Shown here in pieces: positions 13,660 to 23,855 of a stretch of DNA of 64,000 bases; position 1 is the first letter of the stretch; every line of letters starts with the position of its first letter. Source of the DNA: Siphonodentalium dalli (lineage: Eukaryota > Mollusca > Scaphopoda > Gadilida > Siphonodentaliidae); assembly GCA_032622095.1 (NCBI GenBank), contig CP136067.1, positions 56,645,899 through 56,709,898 of the forward strand, written 5' to 3'. Below the pieces are notes generated by a model. The model did no database searches. It saw only the letters and a list, made by a program, of their open reading frames with translations, and had not been told where the DNA came from. The position numbers and the translations under genes were made by a program.

Positions 13660-14037
13660 GATATACATAAAATAAACCCCTAGATTTATCCATATGCACA
13701 CGCAGTCATAAAAAATATTAATCTATCTGTACACGTATCCATAACATACGTCCAATCACCACGCAACGATCCACCAAACATTATCCAGCCAACCATCGAT
13801 TTGCCAATCACTCACTGATTTATCAGCACAGCCATATCCAACTCATTCTCCCATCACTCCAGCTCAGAAACATATCATATCCATGCATTCAACAATTAAT
13901 ATATTTGACACCAGTCCATCCATCGATATATATAAATACACATTCGTCTACTCGCATGTTCATCCATATATACATATACACACACATATGTATATAACTC
14001 ATCCATCTAGTTAAGACATCCAACCCATCAAATAATG
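13660..14037. repeat. C/A-rich low-complexity tract
   Basis: Loose repetition of catcca, ccatcca and atacaca words with no regular period. It directly precedes the long family C copy 2. Confidence 0.5.
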
Positions 14038-15456
14038 ACACACACATCCCTGCATGCATACGACAACGCCTTAAAAGCGACGAAGAACTCAACATATAGG
14101 CAAAGATATGCATGCCCCAATATCAATTACTTTCTAAATTTTGGGAACAAGTCTACCCCATATATGCAACATTTGCTGGGATAATTAAAAATATCATTCC
14201 ATTAGAATTAGAACGTCTTCTTTATTTAATGATAGACTTATTTGCAAATGTTAAACATTAGTTTGAATCCAATTAACATGGAACTAACTGTTTGAATCCA
14301 ATTGATATGGAACTAACTCAGTGCCAATACCGAATAAAGGGAAATTTAAACTCTTGTCAACTAAATTGTTACTTTATGTTCCACCAATGTTGAGTATCGC
14401 CGTACTTAAAATTTTGAACTCTCATAATATTGGACCCACACATGCATGTACCATTCTAGATCGATTGTGCCCAAATTTGATGAGGGGATGATACATTCCT
14501 AGTAGCTTAAACCGAATCTAAAACGTCCCCCGACATATACCCGATATAACTTACCATATAAAGAAAATTTGGCACTGGTAGCCCTCGTTGGCATGCACCG
14601 GTAGTTCGCCGTGCCATTTTCTGTAATCACCGCCCCTCGTTTCGATTTATTTTCGTGTATTTCCAACCGATACACGCCAGTGATTTCGATGTGCACGTTT
14701 TGCCAATAGATTCCGCTGTCGGAGTTTTATAAAAGATTCCGTAAGTTATGCTCAGGAATTAAACAAAACGCACTAGAATACCGATTAGGGCAAAATTTGA
14801 CCTCCCCCTACGAGTTTGTACACCCTATTTTTCTGCTTTAAACGAAGGCCAGATCACCCAGAGTCGAACTGAACATCACCAGGTGACCCCTCCACTGGGT
14901 AAATGCAAAATTGATCGTATATACCTTTCCATTGTCTTTTGTCTTGTATTTAGCCGTCCAGTTCTAATTATGGTACCATCATATCGCTTTAAAACACTGG
15001 TATTCTCCTGTACAGCACTGTTATTCTGACGTTCACACTGGTATTCCGCAAGCCGATTGGACAGTGTGAATAAGCTATGTGGTGATTGGATTCCTGCGTG
15101 AAATTATTAATTATTGTAACAGTTGTTGGTGCCGAAAGAGATAAAAAAAAACTAAATAGTATTTTCAACTCGTCAAATGTATTAAAATAAAATCCATTGT
15201 TTTTGTTTTTCTTAATACTTCTTCGGATTCTATGTACATTGAAGACGAGGAAATATGAAACTCAAGTTTTTTTTACAGATATAGATCCAAAGAAATTCTT
15301 TCGTGAATGTTCCTGATTTTGAGCAAAACGTGCGTCTGGTCCTTAACTTATAAATTGCCATTTGAAGTGGGCACAAAAACATTCATATAATAATACACGT
15401 CTAATATCCGGCCATGTATGCCATGATGATAAATGACTCAAACTAAGTCCGCAATG
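14038..15456 (-). repeat. Family C repeat, long copy 2
   Basis: About 1.42 kb, almost identical to 18,044-19,464 in the same orientation. Both begin at acacatccctgcatgcat and end at aagtccgcaatga. Internal features include a 19-bp phrase (gtttgaatccaatt...atggaactaact) that occurs twice in tandem and three GAATACCAGTG motifs. Orientation is given by the exon-like frame, read on the minus strand. The high identity implies recent duplication. No terminal inverted repeats or target duplication were found, so it could be a segmental duplication rather than a transposon. Confidence 0.8.
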
Positions 15457-16755
15457 AGACCGAGCTGATGTGAGGCCCAGCATGAGGGTAATGGGGAATT
15501 CCTATAAACCAAGTTCACTTGAAAATATATCAGATTTATCGGGACAGATAACCGTAACCATGTGCAATACCCGCTAGCTGCATGCGTATGTAGTTTGGGC
15601 TATCGATAGTCAAAATAATCAAAAGTATCGGTTTGCAGATATATGTATGTCCTGGAAATATACAACTCGGAATAAATGCTTAAGACATAAAGTTTGGGAC
15701 TATGGATTGGGTGTCCACAACGCGAACACTTTACAGTCAGTAAAATGTGGGGAAGAAGCAAACACTATCGACGTAAACCACCTTTTACCATTTATAAGAA
15801 CAAAACATCAGCATCATTGAACATCGCGGATAGTATACAAGATTGATCAGAGCACGACGCATTCCAACATAAGTAGCCAATCTCCATATACCTTCATACA
15901 TAGCCTGAGTACGTGTCACAACATTGAAGTTCGTGAATTATGAATAAGTACGAACATAAATTTAATCAGATATTCTAAAGAATTGAACAATTTTGCTTAT
16001 TGAAAAGACGGCCTGGTCTTACTTCACACTCTTATTTTCCCGGTGGATCGTGATCTATTTAAGAAATAAACTGTGGATCAGCGTGTATAGTATAATTTGA
16101 CCACAAAGAAACTGATTGTAGGACAACGCGAAGTACTCCAGGTTTATAAACTGGTCCAAGCAGCGAACATTTGTATGGCGTGTTCACATGAAGAAGCAAG
16201 AAAATGACTTTGATAAACTATAAGGTTCCAATGTGGCCTGACATTTTATTGCTGACAAGATTATACCCATGTGCTCCTGGACTGATTACCAATGAATTAT
16301 TGGGGTTGTTCAGAAATGCATTCACTGCGGCGTCCACGCAATTTGCTTGAGGCCGAAAATCTAAAGGTTGTATTAAGAGTATTGAACCGATGTATAACAT
16401 TCATGTGTTGACATGAATATAGAGGTTATCAGTTGGAGTGTGCAAATAGACCATCATTCGACTATCAGAACAATTAAATCTATTGTTTGGTCTGAAATGT
16501 CCAACCAAAGTTAGGTCAGTCATAAAATTGAAAAATGAGACAACCAAATACCCCCTATCACAATGTCCCTGAACTCATGTACTCGTATAAATATCTTCCA
16601 GTTGAGTGAAATCAGGAGAAAACGGTCACGTTATTTCTCACACGCATGCTATATTTTAATTGTACATGCATGTACATAATGGGATGGCAGAATTGTTAGG
16701 TGTTTTCTTGGCAAATCGATGGACCCTTCCACTATCGAGACCCCATATGATTAAT
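15457..16755. other. No gene recognised
   Basis: AT-rich sequence with no repeat structure or domain that I recognise. A 60-codon minus-strand frame at 16,218-16,400 has no recognisable motif. Confidence 0.5.
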
Positions 16756-16759
16756 CACG

Positions 16760-16876
16760 ATTAGTTGCCGAATATGGAGTCATGTGAGGCGAAGTGGGAT
16801 TGATATAGAACGTGGCGCTAGCTGATCCCGATATTAATCTCGCTGCGCCTCACATGTCACCGCAACCGGCAACTAA
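16760..16876. repeat. Imperfect palindrome (MITE-like hairpin)
   Basis: The left arm has agttgccgaatatgg and gtcatgtgaggcgaagtg; the right arm has the inverse cgctgcgcctcacatg and accggcaact. A related single arm lies at about 17,388-17,420 (agttgccggttatgg and cacgtgaagcgaagtgag), so this is a small dispersed inverted-repeat family. Confidence 0.6.
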
Positions 16877-16879
16877 GAG

Positions 16880-17790
16880 TCATGTACTGCTTTTATCATG
16901 CTCTACATGTGAGATATTGAATTACTGGTACGAAGTTTATTAGATACTGGTAAGCCAAACGTGCAGCCTATATTGATGTTAAAGTATGAAACATCACAGT
17001 GACGTACCATGGACGTAGAACGTCAACACACTCACCCTATGGCTCATATCCAGTAACAAATTGAGTTTGATAGTAAATTTATTTGTATTTAAAAATCGTT
17101 AAATATATCAGGTACATGTATTATAGTACATGGTACATGTACTATGTTCTTAAAGTCGTAGAACATGATTTCCGAGATATATTCATTTGTTGTGCCAAAA
17201 CACACACTGTTATGGCCGAGGTAGCAGAGTTCCAAAAAAAACAACAAGCACATATGAATCACATCCTCCCGGGGTTTTCAATGTCGGTGTCAATCAATGT
17301 GATCATCATACCCCTCATCTTACGTTAGTATATCTCCATTCCCATTGGTCAATCTGGCAGGCCAGCATGATAATACAGAGCGATGAGTTGCCGGTTATGG
17401 TGTCACGTGAAGCGAAGTGAGAAAAGAGGGAGACGCACGTTGATGATAAAATGTTATATAATTTGTGACTTGGTTGGCTATTGGTGCGGCAATCCTAATA
17501 GATATGTAATTACGACATGACGTCACAATAGACGACGCAATCGGAAAAGTGTTCTCTCCATAAAAAAAACCCCATAAAAAACCCTTAAAACAATGGAATA
17601 ACGCATATAAAATTCCACAAAAGAACACAAATAAAGCATCGGATGTGATCAATTAAAATTCCGAAGGATATGTGCTGTAAATTATCTTAACAATTACATT
17701 ATGATTGCGACATTCTTTCGTCAATGGAGATGACAATCATGGACACATGGCAACAGCGAAACGGAAGCACCAATAGACTGTTATAACAAG
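16880..17790. other. No gene recognised
   Basis: AT-rich sequence. Apart from the single arm of the hairpin family at about 17,388-17,420, nothing is recognised. Confidence 0.5.
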
Positions 17791-17796
17791 AGAAAA

Positions 17797-18012
17797 TGTC
17801 TGGACAAACAAAGTATAAGCTGGAACCAGAACAGAAAAATTGTTTTTCATGCAAGTTTAAACATAGAACAAACTATATCGTTTGTGACTTGTGTCATGAA
17901 AACCTTCCACTTTAGCTGCCAAGGCCTGTGTGCTGAAGATGCAAAAGACTTAACAAACAGATCAAGTTCACTGTTATGGCCATGCAAGCGTTGCCGAGAA
18001 AACACACACAAA
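17797..18012 (+). pseudogene. Broken PHD-finger coding fragment
   Basis: A frame starting MSGQTKY reads CFSCKFKHRTNYIVCDLC. After a one-base frame change near 17,900 it continues as FHFSCQGL and ends with WPCKRCR. The spacing Cys-x2-Cys, Cys-x2-Cys, His-x2-Cys, Cys-x2-Cys is that of a PHD finger (C4HC3), complete apart from the frameshift. PHD fingers are known both in chromatin proteins and in ORF1 of some CR1/L2-type retroelements. The second fits this repeat-rich setting better, but either is possible. It lies just upstream of the long family C copy 3, within about 35 bp. Confidence 0.6.
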
Positions 18013-18043
18013 ACCAGGCAAACTGGGAGTAAAATCCAACCAA

Positions 18044-19464
18044 CAACACACATCCCTGCATGCATACATACGGCAACGCCTTAACATCGACGAAGAACTC
18101 AACATATAGGCAAAGATATGCATGCCCCAATATCAGTTACTTTCTAAATTTTGGGAACAAGTCTACCCCATATATGCAACATTTGCTGGGATAATTAAAA
18201 ATATCATTCCATTAGAATTAGAACGTCTTCTTTATTTAATGATAGACTTATTTGCAAATGTTAAACATTAGTTTGAATCCAATTGACATGGAACTAACTG
18301 TTTGAATCCAATTTATATGGAACTAACTCAGTGCCAATACCGAATAAAGGGAAATTTAAACTCTTGTCAACTAAATTGTTACTTTATGTTCCACCAATGT
18401 TGAGTATGGCCGTACTAAAATTTCGAACTCTCATAATTTTGGACCCACACATGCATGTACCATTCTAGATCGATTGTGCCCAAATGTGATGAGGGGATGA
18501 TACATTCCTAGTAGCTTAAACCGAATCTAAAACGTCCCCTGACATATACCCGATATAACTTACCATATAAAGAAAATTTGGCACTGGTAGCCCTCGTTGG
18601 CATGCACCGGTAGTTCGCCGTGCCATTTTCTGTATTCACCGCCCCTCGTTTCGATTTATTTTCGTGTATTTCCAACTAATACACGCCAGTGATTTCGATG
18701 TGCACGTTTTGCCAATAGATTCCGCTGTCGGAATTTTATAAAAGATTCCGTAAGTTATGCTCAGGAATTAAACAAAACGCACTAGAATATCGATTAGGGC
18801 AAAATTTTACCCCCCCCCCCTACGAGTTTGTACACCCTATTTTTCTGCTTTAAACGAAGGCCAGATCACCCAGAGTCGAACTGAACATCACCAGGTGACC
18901 CCTCCACTGGGTAAATGAAAAATTGATCGTATATACCTTTCCATTGTCTTTTGTCTTGTATTTAGCCGTCCAGTTCTAATTATGGTACCATCATATCGCT
19001 TTAAAACACTGGTATTCTCCTGTACAGCACTGGTATTCTGACGTTCACACTGGTATTCCGCAAGCCGATTGGACAGTGTGAATAAGCTATGTGGTGATTG
19101 GATTCCTGCGTGAAATTATTAATTATTGTAACAGTTGTTGGTGCCGAAAGAGATAAAACAAAAATAGTATTTTCAACTCGTCAAATATATTAAAATAAAA
19201 TCCATTGTTTTTGTTTTCTCCTAATACTTCTTCGGATTCTATGTACATTGAAGACGAGGAAATATGAAACTCAAGTTTTTTTTACAGATATAGATCCAAA
19301 GAAATTCTTTCGTGAATGTTCCTGATTTTGAGCAAAACGTGCGTCGGGTCCTTAATAAATTGCCATTTGAAGAGGGCACAAAAACATTCATATAATAATA
19401 CAAGTCTAATATCCGGCCATGTATGCCATGATGATAAATGACTCAAACTAAGTCCGCAATGAAG
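18044..19464 (-). repeat. Family C repeat, long copy 3
   Basis: Near-identical direct copy of 14,038-15,456, offset by about 4,006 bp. Differences are mostly single bases and homopolymer length, including a run of C at about 18,810. The exon-like frame has a TAG stop. Directly after its end (from about 19,470) comes an extra partial piece of the same repeat that has been interrupted by an inverted insert. Confidence 0.8.
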
Positions 19465-19503
19465 CCGGTATTATCCTGTACAGCACTGGTATTCTGACGT
19501 TCA

Positions 19504-19750
19504 CATATAGTGACATAAGGTATACATATACACCTTACCAATGGTACAGCCCTTCCAGATATACCAACACCCCGCACACATGGCCATTCGCCCAATCCAG
19601 ACTTCCATATACACCTCACCATGATAATTCCGTCAGGTGCAGTATACTCATACACCCCATCCGTGAGCATACAGCTACTCCTTGTATACATATATACCCA
19701 CCAATGACTACAGCCATCACATATACATATATGCATCCCACCACAACAGC
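19504..19750 (-). repeat. 247-bp inverted copy of minisatellite DNA
   Basis: This is the reverse complement of 20,367-20,613. I saw only one difference (GGCC here against GACC there, at about 19,583). It interrupts a family C piece: cctgtacagcactgg...gttcaca lies to the left and ccgattggacagtgtga to the right, which are close together in copies 2 and 3. The near identity means that the inverted copying was very recent. Confidence 0.85.
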
Positions 19751-19789
19751 CGATTGGACAGTGTGACAATGGTCAACATAATACATGCT

Positions 19790-20860
19790 GTCTGTCAATA
19801 TGGCAACCTGGGATTGACTGTATGGTCATGTGTGAGGTGAATGTGCGTGCAGGGAGTTGTTGTATGATTATGAATTATGTGAATAGGTATACTAAGAGTG
19901 ACTTTATGGTCATGGGTGGGTGTCCATGGTGGTATGCATGTGCATACAAGGAGTCGCTGTATGGTCATGTCTGAGGTGAATATGTACACAGGGGGTGATT
20001 ATTGTCATGTGTTCGTGTGCGGATATACCCGATGTAACTATGGTCATTGATACGGTGTTGGTGTAATGAGAATAGCTACATGGTCAAATATGTGTTGCTT
20101 GTGTATAAATGGAGTGACTGTATGGTCATGGTGGGTTTACAGGTGTAACTTTTGTATTGTCTGTATTATCACGGGTGGGTGTATACATATATGTACTGTT
20201 GTTGGTTATATGGTCATGGGTGGGGGTGTTATGGATAAATATGGAGTGGTTGTATTGTTTAGGTGTACATGGGGTGAATGTACATTCATGGTTGAAGTGT
20301 ATATGCATACATGGATTATAGCTGGATGGCCATTGGCAGATGTGTGGGTATATAGTGATTGTCCTTGCTGTTGTGGTGGGATGCATATATGTATATGTGA
20401 TGGCTGTAGTCATTGGTGGGTATATATGTATACAAGGAGTAGCTGTATGCTCACGGATGGGGTGTATGAGTATACTGCACCTGACGGAATTATCATGGTG
20501 AGGTGTATATGGAAGTCTGGATTGGGCGAATGACCATGTGTGCGGGGTGTTGGTATATCTGGAAGGGCTGTACCATTGGTAAGGTGTATATGTATACCTT
20601 ATGTCACTATATGGCCATGGATGTGGCGAATATGTATACAGGGAGTGACCGTATGGCCAATGGTGATGTGAATTGGTATAGAGTGAGTGACTGTATTATC
20701 ATGAATGTGGTGAACAGCTATACAGGGGATAGTGACTGTATGGTGATGGGTGAGGTGTAGGGGTATACCTGGTGTGCCTGCATGGTGAATCATGGCTGCA
20801 TCGTCATGCGTGTTGTACATGTACGGGTATATCAAAGTGTGGCTGTATGGTCACACTTAG
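19790..20860 (+). repeat. Imperfect minisatellite, roughly 40-80 bp units
   Basis: Irregular tandem repetition built on ctgtatggtcatgggtgagg and gtgtatatgtatacaggg words. The phrase atggtcatg recurs more than ten times. The open frames on both strands (up to 155 codons) arise from low-stop repetition and are not considered genes. The 247-bp segment 20,367-20,613 served as template for, or was copied from, the inverted block at 19,504-19,750. Confidence 0.75.
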
Positions 20861-21755
20861 TTCCGTTTCTACGTTCTGCCCATTTCCTTTCAAAACATGG
20901 TCATACTAGTAGCGTAATTATATTTGGTCGTACAAACATTTTTTTGGCATTTGTAACAGTTATAATTAACAGAAGCCACCACAACCTCACCACACACACT
21001 TACAACCCGCCACTACCACAGTCCCCACTTTCTACAAACGTGACAGTATTACATGATCACCGACATGCGTTCAATAAGTCGTGTATACATCAATTTATAA
21101 TAAGTTCTTTTGGTTTGATTCAGAAAATTAACCATATATCCGATAATCATTAAGTAACTTTCGCACACTGCAGTCCATGAAAACCACAACGAAACGGCTT
21201 TCCGTAGAATGTAGAACGGGTTTCCGTATGTGATCGTGCAGTTCAGCAGTACTTGTTAGTTTTGTTTATCGTCTTTTACAAAAGTAATTTGCCAATATTT
21301 ATCGATTATGTTCATAAATATTGCATATTAGCTTAACTATATTGACTTAGCGTTGTATTGCGACTATAAATTGTATCAAACACGGCGAATATAGTTCAAA
21401 AGCAAACGAAAGATTGACGGAAAAAATGTCAATAATCATTGCGTAAGGTTGTGGCAATTGTGACGAATAACAGGGGGTATGGTGTAGTTGTTTTTGTTTT
21501 ACCGTTGGTATTTATTTGGTATTCGATCATTGATTGTAATGAGCAAGTTAGGCGCAACAAGTGAAGACAATTCGTATTTTTTCAAGTAAACCATGTACCT
21601 TTATCCAGATTATCTGGATTAACGTACTTGAGTAAACATTAATCTCACGCGCGGTTTATTAAAAATGTGGAATGACATTGAACGTGGAAACATCTTTCTA
21701 CCCAACCTTGCAATATTTGCGTGAATATAGGGAAATTTTTAGATGTCCATATCAG
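20861..21755. other. No gene recognised
   Basis: No domain or repeat identified. Confidence 0.5.
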
Positions 21756-21760
21756 AAATA

Positions 21761-21836
21761 ATTACCTTGGTTCATAGTATCTATATAGTATGGGACTAAT
21801 TACCTTGGTTCATAGTATCTATATAGTATGGGACTT
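21761..21836 (+). repeat. 38-bp tandem duplication
   Basis: Two exact copies of a 38-bp unit beginning attaccttggttcatagtat and ending tagtatgggacta, adjacent to each other. Confidence 0.9.
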
Positions 21837-21853
21837 CTATTCAAAAGTGCATG

Positions 21854-21856
<3 letters not shown>

Positions 21857-21892
<36 letters not shown>

Positions 21893-21893
21893 T
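21857..21893. repeat. (AT)n microsatellite
   Basis: About 18 uninterrupted AT dinucleotides. Confidence 0.95.
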
Positions 21894-22029
21894 ATATTGC
21901 ACAAACACCAGTGTTGATTACTCATTACAAGACATTAACCAGTTGCAGAGCTGTGCTGATAATTCGTGATATATCTGATTCTTCTGAGTCAGATATTGGC
22001 CGAGCTAGCATCACAGGGAATTACATACG

Positions 22030-22600
22030 TCCGTAGGTTTACACATTTGATGGACAAAATGTTCTTTTGAATAGCTATCTTCTGACCTTCAATCGGTGCG
22101 AACATCCACATTGAAGGTTGTGTATATGAAGAAGGATTTAAGCACATATGATTATGATCCAAACCCATTGTAAAAGTAAAGAAAATATATTTGCACGATG
22201 TTCTATTTTTGGATATGATCATAAAGATTGTACGAATCTTAACAAATGTTCAAACTGTCGAGGTTCACATTCTGCAATGGATCGTTTATGTCCCATTTGG
22301 GACTATAAATTCAAGATTCGACAACGTAAAGCTGAGAAGCATCTGTCATATAGACGCTAAGAAAATAGTTGGTCCTCGACCATCCATTCCACAGGTCACA
22401 TACTCAGCAATCGAGTCTACAAAAAAGTGTGCTGATTACAGCACTCAGACACAGAGTAAATCTAAACTTGTCAGTATATCACTAGCAACACAAGTTGAGG
22501 CGACTGATATTATTCCTGTTCCAGAACCTGTAGCGCAGGAAATGGACACAGCTTCTCCGTTGAGACATTTCCTCTGAAACAATCTATGCAAGTTGATCCT
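22030..22600 (+). pseudogene. LINE ORF1 (zinc-knuckle, gag-like) relic
   Basis: The plus strand encodes GQNVLLNSYLLTFNRCE, then after stops a cysteine-rich stretch with CSIFGYDHKDC and CSNCRGSHSAMDRLCPIW, followed by RKAEKHLSYR. After a frame change near 22,350 it continues with AKKIVGPRPS and a polar tail with STQTQSK. Spaced CCHC knuckles ending in a CP-x-W motif and followed by a LSYxxAKKIV segment are typical of ORF1 (gag-like RNA-binding protein) of Jockey/CR1-type LINEs in invertebrates. The first knuckle has lost cysteines and several stops and frameshifts are present, so this is a dead fragment. No RT follows it. Confidence 0.65.
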
Positions 22601-23067
22601 ATTGTTGCAAAACAATAATCGCATCGAAACAAAACTCACCAAAATCACTCCAATATTTCGATTCTCAGAAAGAAAGGAACATCTTTGTGCTTTGACAAGA
22701 TGCTTGACGAGAAACGATTAAATCTTAAAGAAAAAAAGTATTTGGGATTGAAGCTGTCGGTTGGGTGAAGGGTGACATTTTGTCTCACCTATACCCGACC
22801 GTCAGCTTGACGCATAGATAACGGTTCATGCGCGATTCATCAAACATTATTTATACCTTATCAATGCAAACTCTGATTTTAAAAGCTATACTTGATGTGC
22901 AAACTTGGTAATTTCGTGTTATTTATTTTCTATGAATTATATATTCTTGTACTATATTTATCAGTTTTCTAGTATGATTGCACACTTGTCAGTTCTTGAA
23001 TTTATATTCCTGACTCCAAGCCGAAATATTCTTCTTGTGTACTTTTATTTGTACATAGTTTATTTAG

Positions 23068-23213
23068 GAGATAAACATACCCTGTTGAGTTGTACATTCT
23101 GGGATTCGAGAATGAAAACAGTTTGTGAACGAGCCGGCTTGCCGGCGAGTTCACAAACTGTTTTCATGCTCGAATCCCAGAATGTACAACGAAACAGGGT
23201 GCGTTTATCTCCA
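23068..23213. repeat. Long hairpin palindrome, MITE-like
   Basis: Arms of about 65-70 bp from ggagataaacataccctgtt to aacgagccgg, with the inverse on the other side ending cagggtgcgtttatctcc. They are separated by only a few bases around 23,140. A few mismatches are seen. It ends exactly where a Penelope-like relic begins to be recognisable. Confidence 0.8.
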
Positions 23214-23220
23214 TTGTAAT

Positions 23221-23640
23221 TCAATATAGCAAGGAATTTGCAAAAAAAAATGTATAAAAAGTATCATTTAGTCATTTTCATGACACGAATCGAGACTTTC
23301 ATTTCGTTTCGTCAATGGGAATAAACATCTGAGACTGATACGTGAAGACCATTGGATATCAAAGTTGAAAACCCGGACTGGCCACGGATTCAACGCCAGA
23401 AGAAATGGCGCCAACTTCTGGATGTCGATGCTGCGATAGCGTTGCTTGGTGTTTGACGTTCTCTGACGAAAGACCTTTAACGTCGTTGTGTAATATCCGC
23501 CATTATTATTTGTTTGTATGTTTATCTGAATGCCATCATGTGATTTTGTCTCAATAATATCAACTGACGAAGGCCTGAGGCCGAAAGCTTTTGAAGAGCG
23601 AGTTATTTAATTTATTAGCCTACAGGATCCCTCATCTCCT
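23221..23640 (+). pseudogene. Penelope-like element 3' end with hammerhead-like core
   Basis: A plus-strand frame at about 23,335-23,420 reads LIREDHWISKLKTRTGHGFN, which matches the usual end of the GIY-YIG endonuclease of Penelope-like retroelements (E-x-x-W-I-x-x-L-x-T...G-L/F-N). About 150 bp downstream, CTGACGA (23,564-23,570), a GGCC-TGA-GGCC stem and GAAA (23,583-23,586) form the conserved core of a hammerhead ribozyme. Such ribozymes are known in the terminal repeats of Penelope-like elements. One extra A lies beside stem II and I could not see a clear cleavage triplet, so activity is doubtful. The upstream RT is missing. Confidence 0.5.
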
Positions 23641-23855
23641 GGACCATTTTTACACTAAAATATAATGGTTGTATTTGTTTGTGTAAGCTGACCTGTTACT
23701 CATGTTAGAGGTTGTGTTTGTGAACTTTTTGCAGAGGCCGTGCACATTTTCCATCCTATCATTTGGGGGGAAAACAAATTGGGAAATGTTCTGTCCGGAA
23801 GAACAGAATCGAATTCAGATCCTATTATTTTTTATTTTACGATATAGCGTTTTCT

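Noticed and set aside
20066-20533. 155-codon cysteine-rich open frame
   Set aside because: It lies wholly in a minisatellite, the opposite strand is equally open, and part of it is duplicated with the 247-bp inverted block.
23561-23620. Active hammerhead ribozyme
   Set aside because: An extra base beside stem II and no clear cleavage triplet after stem III; kept only as a hammerhead-like core.
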